Source: Choristoneura fumiferana (taxonomy: Eukaryota; Arthropoda; Insecta; Lepidoptera; Tortricidae). Taken from it: a stretch of 64,000 nucleotides of DNA. Both the position numbers and the translations under genes were made by a program. Position 1 is the stretch's first letter. Each line of letters begins with the position of its first letter. Positions 56,689-64,000 of the stretch are shown piece by piece. Location of the stretch: NCBI RefSeq assembly GCF_025370935.1, contig NC_133486.1:1489006-1553005 (forward strand). The letters run 5' to 3'. The notes under the pieces are model-generated. The model saw only the letters and a list, made by a program, of their open reading frames with translations. It ran no database searches and was not told the origin of the DNA.

Positions 56689-56889
56689 TAAGACTGGTTT
56701 TAGTGTTACGCGTACCGTCAGTACGGATCGCTCCGCACAGGCTGATCTATATGAGCTTCCTGGGAGCGTTTTAGAGTAATGCGGAGGGGTCCGTACGGAC
56801 GACCGTCCGCGCGGATAGGAAGCTCATATAGATCAGCCTGTGCGGAGCGATCCGTACTGACGGTACACGTGACACTAAAACCAGTCTTA
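56689..56889. mobile_element. 201-bp foldback with 73-bp arms
   Basis: The left arm (56689-56761, starting TAAGACTGGTTTTAGTGT) and right arm (56817-56889) pair over 73 bp with two mismatches. The 55-bp loop is GC-rich and contains GGTCCGTACGGACGACCGTC, itself partly palindromic. No relatives in this window. Confidence 0.85.
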
Positions 56890-57011
56890 ACTCGGCTTAA
56901 GAAATGGACGAATTTATGCTGTCTGTGAAGGGCCGGTTGTGATACGTGCGGATGTAAGTGCTAGATAACTAATACTATTTTTATTTTATTTTTATTAACA
57001 ATCATCATGAC

Positions 57012-57230
57012 GACCGGATGGCCAAGTGGTTAGAGAACCTGACTACGAAGCTTGAGGTCCCAAGTTCAAAACCCGACCGGGGCAGATATTAGTATGAATA
57101 ATACGAATGTTTGTTCTCGGGTCTTGGATGTTTAATATGTATTTAAGTATGTATTTATCTATATAACTATGTTTATCCGTTGCCTAGTGTCCATAGTACA
57201 AGCTTTGCTTAGTTTGGGACTTTATTTATT
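57012..57230 (+). mobile_element. tRNA-derived SINE, family 2, second copy
   Basis: Matches 23715-23960 closely. The B box is decayed to CAAGTTCAAAACCC. It ends in a (TTTA)n tail, directly followed by an RTE-like fragment. Confidence 0.75.
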
Positions 57231-57239
57231 AATTTATTT

Positions 57240-57400
57240 ATCATCATGTCAGCCGTAAGACGTCCACTGTTGGACATAGGCCTCCTCCATAGATTTCCTG
57301 TTGCTTCGGTTGAAAGGGGGTTCCTGGCGTCCTGCATCCTCCGTGAACCCGTGGTATCCATTCGAGAACTTATCGCCCCCAACGGCCATCTGTTCTCCTG
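57240..57400 (-). mobile_element. RTE-like LINE 3' fragment, diverged
   Basis: From ATCATCATGTCAGCCGTAAG to TTCGAGAACTTATCGCCCCC on the plus strand. It has the same layout as 31051-31300 at lower similarity. Confidence 0.65.
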
Positions 57401-57504
57401 ATTAACAATATGCTAGCTCAATATTATCTGCTTGTATGTGTTACTGATAGTAATTGGCTTATTATAAGAGCAGCGACTAAACTTTTCTTTAGCATTAGCA
57501 ACGG

Positions 57505-58010
57505 AACGTCTTTTTTAACCGACTTCAAAAAAGGAGGATGTTATCAATTCGGTTGTATTTTTTATTTATCATTGTTACCCCAGAACTCCGTGATTTATGA
57601 ACCGTTCGTCTAGAAATGTCTTCAATTAGGTCCCATAAGCAACAAATCAGGATCTGATGATTGGACCTTAAGGAAATCAAGGGAACTCTTCAAATGTTGT
57701 AGGGACACCTATAGTAAATTGGACATATTTAGTAGTAACTCGTGCATTTGCTCTTGAAAATCATCATTTGGTGAAGTGGACATGATGGTGAATGAAGACC
57801 ACAGTTGACCATCGGAGTTACTACTCAATAACAAGTAACGGGTTGAATTTTAATTACGTTGACGCAGTTGCTAAGCAATTTATGCTCCTCATAATGCATA
57901 TGGTGATACGGGTGGTGAAGCACCAGGACTCCTCAATAATGAACGTCTCTGCATCAGAAAAAGCAATCTTTTGTAAAAGGTGACGAGCAGTTGATATTAA
58001 ACTATTGTAT
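57505..58010. repeat. Probable interspersed repeat
   Basis: It starts with TTTAACCGACTTCAAAAAAGGAGGATG-like sequence (57515-57541), a type of repeat start I associate with moths and butterflies. No second copy lies in the window. Confidence 0.35.
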
Positions 58011-58213
58011 CTTAGATTATTTACACTAAAAAGCGTGGAAAAATTTTTTTACTTATAACAAAAAATTGCACCGACTACAAAAAATCATGAAAATAGAAGA
58101 CTGGTAGAAAATTATTTTCATGGTTTTTGTAGTCCTTTTTATATGTAAGCAACGGGTTAATAGAATAGCTTCTATTAAAATAATACGCCACTTTACAACA
58201 TCAACGATTTATG

Positions 58214-58330
58214 TCAGAGCAGCAGGGCTACTATAAAATTCGAAAATCGAAGTTCGTGTCGTGCTACGAGAGCGAGAAGGACGGTACGACACCAGTGGTC
58301 ATTTTCGAACTTCGGAGTAGGCCCTCTGGT
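58214..58330. mobile_element. MITE of the palindromic family
   Basis: GCAGCAGGGCTACTATAAAA on the left and TTCGAACTTCGGAGTAGGCC on the right, with a shortened core. Confidence 0.55.
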
Positions 58331-58735
58331 GTCTTGATCTAATGGTCAGATTTTTTGCGACTGAAGTCTGTAGGTTATAAGTGTTAAGTATTAAAGAAGA
58401 CGTGCGCGACGAAACGTCAGAGAGATCGGAACATGCTGAGCTAATCCCGGCTCGTTACCGAGATGGAGATAAGACACGGCCCGAGTAATTATTATAACGG
58501 CGGAATATGGGCATAACGGCTCGGTTACGAATACGCGCGATCGGCGGCGAGGCGAGTTTTTTTTTCTCTCTCTTTTTGACTGTCTCGAATAGCTAAATAA
58601 TAATCAGAGAGTGGAATTTTCATGACACTTCTTGACCTGTCTTAGTGACTTCTCACATATCGACATTTGTCAAAATTTAGACTTTAAATTAGATTGTCGT
58701 AAACTTATCATGGTATGTAGAGCGTTCTTTATCCG
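58331..58735. other. No recognised feature
   Basis: A CpG-richer patch at about 58400-58555 has no open frame or repeat match that I can see. Confidence 0.4.
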
Positions 58736-58748
58736 TATACAAATGGAT

Positions 58749-59031
58749 CATCCTCCCATCGTCATCCCAGCCTATATACGTCCCACTGCTGGGCACAGGC
58801 CTCCTCTCAGAACAAGAGGGCTTGGGCCATAGTTCCCACGCGGGCCCAGTGCGGATTGGGAACTTCGCACGCACCATTGAATCGCTTCGCAGGTTTGTGC
58901 AGGTTTCCTCACGATGTTTTCCTTCACTGCAAAGCTCGTGGTAAATTTCAAATGTAATTCCGCACATGAATTTCGAAAAACTCAGAGGTGCGAACCGGGG
59001 TTCGAACCCACGACCCTCTGCTTGAGAGGCG
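58749..59031 (-). mobile_element. SINE family 1, 5'-truncated
   Basis: Flanked by the perfect 12-bp duplication ATACAAATGGAT (58737-58748 and 59032-59043). The head is missing up to GAGAGGCG, so truncation happened on insertion. Confidence 0.88.
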
Positions 59032-59304
59032 ATACAAATGGATATTTGACTGTAAAAGAAGTAGTTTAAAACAGGAAAATATTTAAAAAAAATCATCTAT
59101 TTATTTTATAGAGACATTAATGAAATACTAATTACAACAGAAGAATTTCAACATGAAATTGAAAAAACTGACCCACCACTGACCACTGTAGTACCACACT
59201 CCCACAGAATACTGGCGTGAAATAATAGTTTTGCTACTGTGTTTCGTACGGTTAGTGGGAGATCCGGAGGCCCAACTCCCCTCCCCCCTTCCCCCTCTAT
59301 CCCC

Positions 59305-59425
59305 TCCCATTTAGGCCGGCAACGCACCCGCAGCCCTAATAATGCTGTAGGTGTCCATGGGTGGCGGTGATCGCTTACCATTAGGTAACCCGCATGCTCG
59401 TTTGCCAGCTATTTGATAAAATAAA
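59305..59425 (-). repeat. Diverged relative of the 5060-5395 repeat
   Basis: CGGCAACGCACCCGCAGCCC, GGTGTCCATGGGTGGCGGTG and TCGTTTGCCAGCTATTTGAT follow the same order as in 31690-31800. Confidence 0.5.
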
Positions 59426-59489
59426 AAGTAAAAAAAAATATTTTTAAACTTGTACGTAAATTAGTAAGGACATAAATTAACAAATTTGA

Positions 59490-59750
59490 AAATAGCAAAC
59501 GTTTTTCCCCCGAAGGGATAAAAACGATATATTTCATGTCTTGCCTAGGCTTGACCTGTGAGATTACGCTATTCATTTAACTATCGAGAAACACAAAGGA
59601 CTCGTCTCCCCGCGCCGTCCAGCCGCGCTCTCGCTCCCCCCCGCGCTACCCGCGCCCGCGACCACGCCCCGCGGGGCCGCGGCGCGGCGAGCGACTGCGT
59701 GAGCGCGCTTCCTCAGTACCTTGATATTGTAAGTCGTCAAGGAATTACTT
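59490..59750 (-). repeat. Right inverted terminal repeat of the DIRS-like element (inferred)
   Basis: The outer 67 bp (59490-59556) are perfectly inverted at 59751-59817. The inner part (about 59590-59705) is a GC-rich island unlike the AT-rich surroundings. The terminal repeat role is inferred from position 3' of the recombinase and from the internal complementary region next to it. The left partner should lie beyond 64000. Confidence 0.6.
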
Positions 59751-59849
59751 GGTCAAGCCTAGGCAAGACATGAAATATATCGTTTTTATCCCTTCGGGGG
59801 AAAAACGTTTGCTATTTCATGGTCTGTGCCGTCGGCTTGACCTGTGAGA
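59751..59849 (-). repeat. Internal complementary region of the DIRS-like element (inferred)
   Basis: 59751-59817 is the exact inverse of the element end (59490-59556). Immediately after comes TCATGGTCTGTGCCGTC, then GGCTTGACCTGTGAGA, of which 15 bp repeat 59549-59563 in direct orientation. An inverse of the right end joined to a copy of the left-end sequence is what the internal complementary region of DIRS1-type elements contains. It is thought to template circle closure of the cDNA. Confidence 0.65.
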
Positions 59850-60455
59850 AATGTTTAGGTTCTGACGACGCGGGGAAGCGTACTGTGAATATAATTATGT
59901 GTGTTATCATTTATGTACCTATATATACTTAATAAAGCAGAAAGGTATGGATCGAGAGGTAGGTAAGTTATGTAAGTGCTTGTAATTAAACAAAAGTGTA
60001 GGAAATCACTTGCTTGTAATTAACTGCCAAATATTTAGGTAGTATCAGTAGTATGTGATTCATAAGGCGATGCCTCTAACATAAGTACTTATTAAATGTA
60101 ATCAACAGGTAACTTAAATATCTTTGTTTAAAAAGAAACAAAACAATCATAAAATATTTTATATCCAACTCGGATAAAGGAACAATTCAAATGTTAAGCA
60201 TATGAAAATAACAATAAATCTGTTTAAGTAACTTAAACAAATTAGATAACTGAGATCCGTGATTAATAAGCAGTAACACCGGTAGTCGGTTGTCTTAAAC
60301 TTAAAAGTACAAAACATAACAATACTTCAAACAATACTTCAGTCTCTTCGAAATAGCTTTATGAGATCAGAAGTAAGTATAATAGTTAATCTCTAATAAA
60401 CTATCCAATAATAAAATAAGTATCAGACTTATATTTTGGAACTCAATTCCAAGTA
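59850..60455 (-). other. 3' untranslated region of the DIRS-like element
   Basis: AT-rich sequence between the recombinase stop and the internal complementary region. No frame or repeat seen. Confidence 0.55.
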
Positions 60456-61457
60456 TCACAACGTATTAAAACTAGAATCAATCAAATTTACATTCAAGTT
60501 GTCTACTAAGTTAGGGGCTCTGATTACCTCCCTAAAGTAGTGTTTAAGAACGTTACGCTCACTCCGCCAATTTCCGTTCCTAAGGATGTTGTCTACAGGC
60601 ATATTGTTATCTCTTCTAGAAGAGGCAACGGCGGAGCGAATACTTCCAGGGGCAAAAGGTATGCCTAGGTCCGCAAATGCTGTCTTGATCCACCCTGCAA
60701 TAACTGCTCTTGAAGCTGCCCTAACCCGTCCCCTTGAGGTAACAAAAAGTGAGTCAATTCGAGCATTATCTGAAGATCGTCTCATCTCTGAGAGCAACAA
60801 GTATAGTTTTGTCCAACGAACTGGGTCGAGTTTCTCATTAGGGATCGCAGAAAGCTGCCAGGCCGACTGCCTGTGAGTTGTACTGTCGGTCTTAGAGCCA
60901 AAATCAGGCCAGAATGTAACGGTTGTCTCTGTAAGTAACATACTCGTCTCATTTATGTTCAGTAGGGTCAAATCATGCACTCGTCTTCCAGATGCCACCA
61001 ACAGTATCAGTGCTAGATGGCGGGAGACTTGAAAGATACTATCCTCTTCTACAGGGTTTCGTTCCATCCAATCAATCAGTTGCCTTATATCCCAAATATA
61101 TTTTTTATTCGAAGTAGGTTCTGTTAATTCAATAGCTTTAATTATTTGTTTTACTAAAACGTTGTTCGTGATATATTCCCTTCTTACTGGGTTAGCAAAA
61201 TTTGCAATTACTGATTTATGTAGTTTCACTGTACTGGCTGACAACTTCTTTTTTCTAAACAGATAGCTTAGATGTTGTGCAACATGGTGGCCATCAGGAT
61301 TGTATGGGTCATGTCCTAGTACTCTGCATCGATCCAACCAAGTTTTCCAAGGAGCTGAGTAGGTTTTAAGAGTAGACGACCTCCATGATCTTTTGAGAAG
61401 TTCACAATCTTCTGCGTGCCAATCTGAAGTTATAGTCGACCACCCCGTATTCTCCAT
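60456..61457 (-). CDS. DIRS-like tyrosine recombinase
   Basis: The open frame reaches up to 62804, but the part above 61457 is out-of-frame RT sequence. I choose the ATG at 61457, giving 333 codons and a 28-bp overlap with the RT frame. The N-terminal SAM-like helices start near SWRSSTLKTYSAPWKTW (24-40). The catalytic domain has the first Arg in ASGRR (158), Arg274 in GSIRSAVAS, Trp297 in GNWRS and the nucleophile Tyr307 in LKHYF. The residue three before Arg274 is Gly instead of the usual His. The enzyme would insert a circular cDNA without target-site duplication. Confidence 0.88.
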   Translation of the reverse strand: MENTGWSTITSDWHAEDCELLKRSWRSSTLKTYSAPWKTWLDRCRVLGHDPYNPDGHHVAQHLSYLFRKKKLSASTVKLHKSVIANFANPVRREYITNNVLVKQIIKAIELTEPTSNKKYIWDIRQLIDWMERNPVEEDSIFQVSRHLALILLVASGRRVHDLTLLNINETSMLLTETTVTFWPDFGSKTDSTTHRQSAWQLSAIPNEKLDPVRWTKLYLLLSEMRRSSDNARIDSLFVTSRGRVRAASRAVIAGWIKTAFADLGIPFAPGSIRSAVASSRRDNNMPVDNILRNGNWRSERNVLKHYFREVIRAPNLVDNLNVNLIDSSFNTL

Positions 61458-63325
61458 GCCTCCAAGCGTAAGTTTTGGGCGTTCGGGAGACTCGCATGAG
61501 TTGTCATGTCCTGAAGGTGATGATTGAGGTTGCGAATCTGGAAAGGGGCACTCATCGCTCTTGCCTTCAGGTCTGACCTCCAAAACACTTTCTCCCATCG
61601 TGGTACTATTATGATGTAGGTTCCCCTCGCTTGGTTCAGGTGGGCTAATACCCGAGGTATTAGAGATGGAGGTGGAAAGATCCAGGCTAGGTTGAACTGC
61701 CATACCCTGCTGAATGCGTCGGTGAACTGGGCTTCCTTGTCTTTCACATCTCGAGAGACGTAGGCTGGAACCACCCTCGATTGTCTGGTTGCAAATAAGT
61801 CTATTTCGGGAGTTCCCCATTTGAGAAATATCAGATTGGTCACTCGTTCGGACAGGTGCCAGTCCGCGAAGGACTTCTGACGGGATAGACTGTCTGCTAT
61901 GTCGTTGCAGATGCCTGGGATGTATTGGGGGCATAGATCCACTCGTAAGGTTTGTGTCAAATGTAGTAGTTGTGACACAAGCGCTGTTAGGTGACGAGAG
62001 CGTGTCCCTCCCTGTTTCTTGATATATGCCACGACTGTTCGATTGTCCGATTGAACTACGACCCTTTTCTCCTTCAAGTAGGTCGTTTCCGATCGAAAGG
62101 CTTGTAACACTGCATACAGTTCCTTCTTGTTGATATGCCATTGCTTTTGAGCTGGGGTCCATAGACCGCTGATCATCGTTTCGTCTATCTGAGCTCCCCA
62201 ACCTTGGTCTGACGCATCTGAGGTGATGAACACTGTCACTCGATACTTTATCAGAGATCCATTTTGCTTCAGGTTCCCTAGCCACCAGGCACATTCTTGA
62301 AGAATAATTGGTGTAATAGGGATCATTTTCTTTTTCTGGTGTTCTGGCAAAAGGTTGGCTGCTCGTTGCAGATTTCTGCAATGTAACCTTCCTAGAGGAA
62401 TTACGAAGCTGGCAAAATTTAGTTTGCCCAACAAGCTCTTGGCTAGTTGCCAGTTCCATTCTTGATCTCTTAAGATTTTGTTTAAATCCTTTTCTATTGA
62501 TAGGATTTTCTTTTGAGGTAGTGAAGTAGCATTTTGTAAAGTGTTCCACACTATTCCCAGGTACTCTATTTGTTGAAGGGGTTCGTTTAGAGATTTCTCT
62601 GTGTTTATGATCCAACCCAATTTTGTCAAAAAGTTTACTGCTTTTATAGCATCCTCTCGCAGTTTTATTGGATTCTGGCAGGCAAGAAGGAAGTCGTCCA
62701 GGTACACGACCACCCTTATGCCCATGTCTTGAAGTCGTGATACTACCCAATTTGATAGCCTTGCAAATGTGAGAGGAGCAGTGGAGAGACCGAAAGGCAG
62801 GCACGTGAATTGCAATACCCGACCCTGATGGACTATTGATAGAAATCTTCTGTGTTGAGTTTTTATGGGCACGTGGAAGTATGCCTGGGAGATGTCGATC
62901 TTTACGAGATAATCTCCTTGTTGAAGAAAATGAGGTACTTTGAAGTGGTTTAACAAGCGAAATTTTCTGGGCAGAAGATATCGGTTGAGGCCTCGTAGAT
63001 TGATTATGGGTCGAATCTTCCCATCCGACTTTGGGACTGGGAACATTGTTGACAGAAATCCTGACTGAACTGACGTGTGTTCCAAAATACCTTGGTCTAT
63101 GAGAGAGATTATCTCCTGCGTCATTTCTTTTGTCTCGAATTTTCTTAGTATATGGGTATAAAAAGGGATCAGAGGAGGTTTTGCCACAAAAGGAATTGTG
63201 TAGCCCTCTATTATGTTTAAAATACTTTTGGGGGCACCTGTGCTCTTCCAGACCTCTAAAAAGGAGCGAAGTCTGCCTCCTCTGAAATGCCTCACCTCAG
63301 GTACTTTTATACTTTCTTGAAGCAT
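61430..63325 (-). CDS. DIRS-like reverse transcriptase / RNase H
   Basis: 631 codons without a stop or frameshift. The RT has KIDIS (motif A, Asp144), LPFGLSTAP (177-185) and VYLDDFLL (active-site Asp210/211). RNase H follows, with Asp370 (TSDAS), Glu402 (KKELYA), Asp427 (QSDN) and Asp478 (IADSLSR). After it, EIDLFATRQS and FPPPSLIPRVL fall where DIRS1-group elements carry a methyltransferase-like segment. It overlaps the gag-like frame by 29 bp in another frame, so it may start at its own ATG or by frameshift. All catalytic residues are present. Confidence 0.92.
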   Translation of the reverse strand: MLQESIKVPEVRHFRGGRLRSFLEVWKSTGAPKSILNIIEGYTIPFVAKPPLIPFYTHILRKFETKEMTQEIISLIDQGILEHTSVQSGFLSTMFPVPKSDGKIRPIINLRGLNRYLLPRKFRLLNHFKVPHFLQQGDYLVKIDISQAYFHVPIKTQHRRFLSIVHQGRVLQFTCLPFGLSTAPLTFARLSNWVVSRLQDMGIRVVVYLDDFLLACQNPIKLREDAIKAVNFLTKLGWIINTEKSLNEPLQQIEYLGIVWNTLQNATSLPQKKILSIEKDLNKILRDQEWNWQLAKSLLGKLNFASFVIPLGRLHCRNLQRAANLLPEHQKKKMIPITPIILQECAWWLGNLKQNGSLIKYRVTVFITSDASDQGWGAQIDETMISGLWTPAQKQWHINKKELYAVLQAFRSETTYLKEKRVVVQSDNRTVVAYIKKQGGTRSRHLTALVSQLLHLTQTLRVDLCPQYIPGICNDIADSLSRQKSFADWHLSERVTNLIFLKWGTPEIDLFATRQSRVVPAYVSRDVKDKEAQFTDAFSRVWQFNLAWIFPPPSLIPRVLAHLNQARGTYIIIVPRWEKVFWRSDLKARAMSAPFQIRNLNHHLQDMTTHASLPNAQNLRLEAWRIRGGRL

Positions 63326-64000
63326 GTCCCTTAGAGGAACGTCCTCGAGCTGATGAGGAAATGGGTTGCGTTGGACGCCTCGAACTTTGTCCCGTTTTAT
63401 CGGAGTGACGACTTCTGAGTTTGTTGACTGCTTTCTTTTTCGACACTTTGCCTTGGGAAAACCCGGATGCGCTGATGTAACGCTTGCCTTCGGTTCGCCT
63501 TGGTTTGTTGCTGCGAAAGAAAATTTGTTGCGGCGGTTGCTTCAGTACCTCTGCAAGTTTTGTTTCGCAGAAGAGATGGGTTGTTGATGGAGGAACAGAA
63601 TTTAAAAGTGACGCTTGGTATTCATCTTTGGGGATAAGGAGGTTTCTCCTCTGCTCTATAATCTCATTCCTACGACCACATGCAAATTGCAAGAGATCAT
63701 CTGATATGGTCTTCATGGCGGAGCCAGTAGAGAGGTGACTCTTTAGGTCTTCTTTGAGCCCGGGATGCTTATTAGAGAGATCTTTGAGAGCCCCGTGTAG
63801 GGAATCTCGTTGCATCAAAAGACCGTGGACCACTGTTCCAAGAACATAGTCCATTTTCCCTAGTTGGTCCTGTACAGGGTTAGGTGTAATGTGTTTGACT
63901 AAGACAGGGTTGGCTTTTAGGGTTCCAAAAACGGGTGCAGCGTGTAATCTTTTCTGTACCTCGACGTACCTGATTTGATTATATGTGGTGTCACCTAATC
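63297..64000 (-). CDS. DIRS-like gag-like protein, 5' end beyond the window
   Basis: The frame is open from the stop at 63297 to the window edge. The first ATG inside is at 63854, but in-frame codons continue upstream of it, with RYVEVQKRLHAAPVFG-like sequence, so the true start lies beyond 64000. The middle has a helical ALKDLSNKHPGLKEDLKSHL segment and LLQFACGRRNEII. The C-terminus is highly basic (SSARGRSSKGHASRKYKST), as expected for a nucleic-acid-binding gag tail. No zinc knuckle is seen in this part. It would package element RNA. Confidence 0.8.
   Translation of the reverse strand, partial: LGDTTYNQIRYVEVQKRLHAAPVFGTLKANPVLVKHITPNPVQDQLGKMDYVLGTVVHGLLMQRDSLHGALKDLSNKHPGLKEDLKSHLSTGSAMKTISDDLLQFACGRRNEIIEQRRNLLIPKDEYQASLLNSVPPSTTHLFCETKLAEVLKQPPQQIFFRSNKPRRTEGKRYISASGFSQGKVSKKKAVNKLRSRHSDKTGQSSRRPTQPISSSARGRSSKGHASRKYKST

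Noticed and set aside
58400..58445. GAAACGTC word suggesting another hammerhead
   Set aside because: No CUGANGA core and no stem II partner is present at the right distance.
59571..59773. Arg/Ala/Pro-rich frame of 71 codons in the GC island
   Set aside because: An artefact of GC-rich sequence inside the terminal repeat. The composition lacks stop codons by chance.
61458..62804. The first 449 codons of the long recombinase frame (60456-62804)
   Set aside because: They overlap the RT/RNase H coding sequence in another frame and show no domain. The recombinase homology starts after the ATG at 61457.

Overview
The window looks like AT-rich intergenic DNA from a moth or butterfly (Lepidoptera). 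Three things suggest this. Three tRNA-derived SINE families recur, the commonest with a (GAT)n tail. There are many 3' fragments of an RTE-type LINE, and Helitron-like repeats with the lepidopteran end motif rich in GCGGGCGAAGCCGCGGGC. There is no operon structure, CRISPR array or bacterial signal. I find no host protein-coding gene. The only host genes I can support are two copies of one nuclear tRNA-Asp(GTC) gene. The order assignment is inference from repeat style, not from a marker gene.

Layout. Copy A (1-16144) and copy B (25542-about 45391) are two versions of the same locus in the same order. They differ by base changes and by at least seven large presence/absence differences, most of them transposon insertions, several with clean target-site duplications. 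Copy A stops exactly at a 100-N assembly gap (16145-16244). This suggests an uncollapsed second haplotype rather than a true tandem duplication, though that cannot be proved here.

Between the copies (16245-25541) lies the most striking element: two Penelope-like retroelements fused head to head (16303-21122). They form a palindrome with arms of about 2.3 kb and an 83-bp spacer, and the whole is flanked by a 13-bp target-site duplication. Each arm carries reverse transcriptase and GIY-YIG endonuclease coding sequence and, near its outer end, a hammerhead ribozyme motif. Frame breaks fall at homopolymers and at different places in the two arms. After it come SINEs, a 263-bp element with perfect 29-bp inverted ends and internal TCACGAA-type repeats, a MITE, and LINE 3' ends.

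From 45392 to about 59480 the sequence is unduplicated. It holds SINEs, RTE fragments, a 201-bp foldback, and a cluster of decayed inverted fragments that look like a second Penelope-like family with a degenerate hammerhead-like motif (51461-53930).

From 59490 to the right edge is most of a DIRS-like tyrosine-recombinase retrotransposon on the minus strand. It has a gag-like frame (open to the edge), reverse transcriptase/RNase H and tyrosine recombinase, all uninterrupted where visible. Its 3' end has a 67-bp perfect inverted repeat plus a 15-bp direct repeat, arranged as expected for a DIRS internal complementary region. The three proteins would act together: gag-like packaging, RT/RNase H cDNA synthesis, and recombinase insertion of a circular intermediate.
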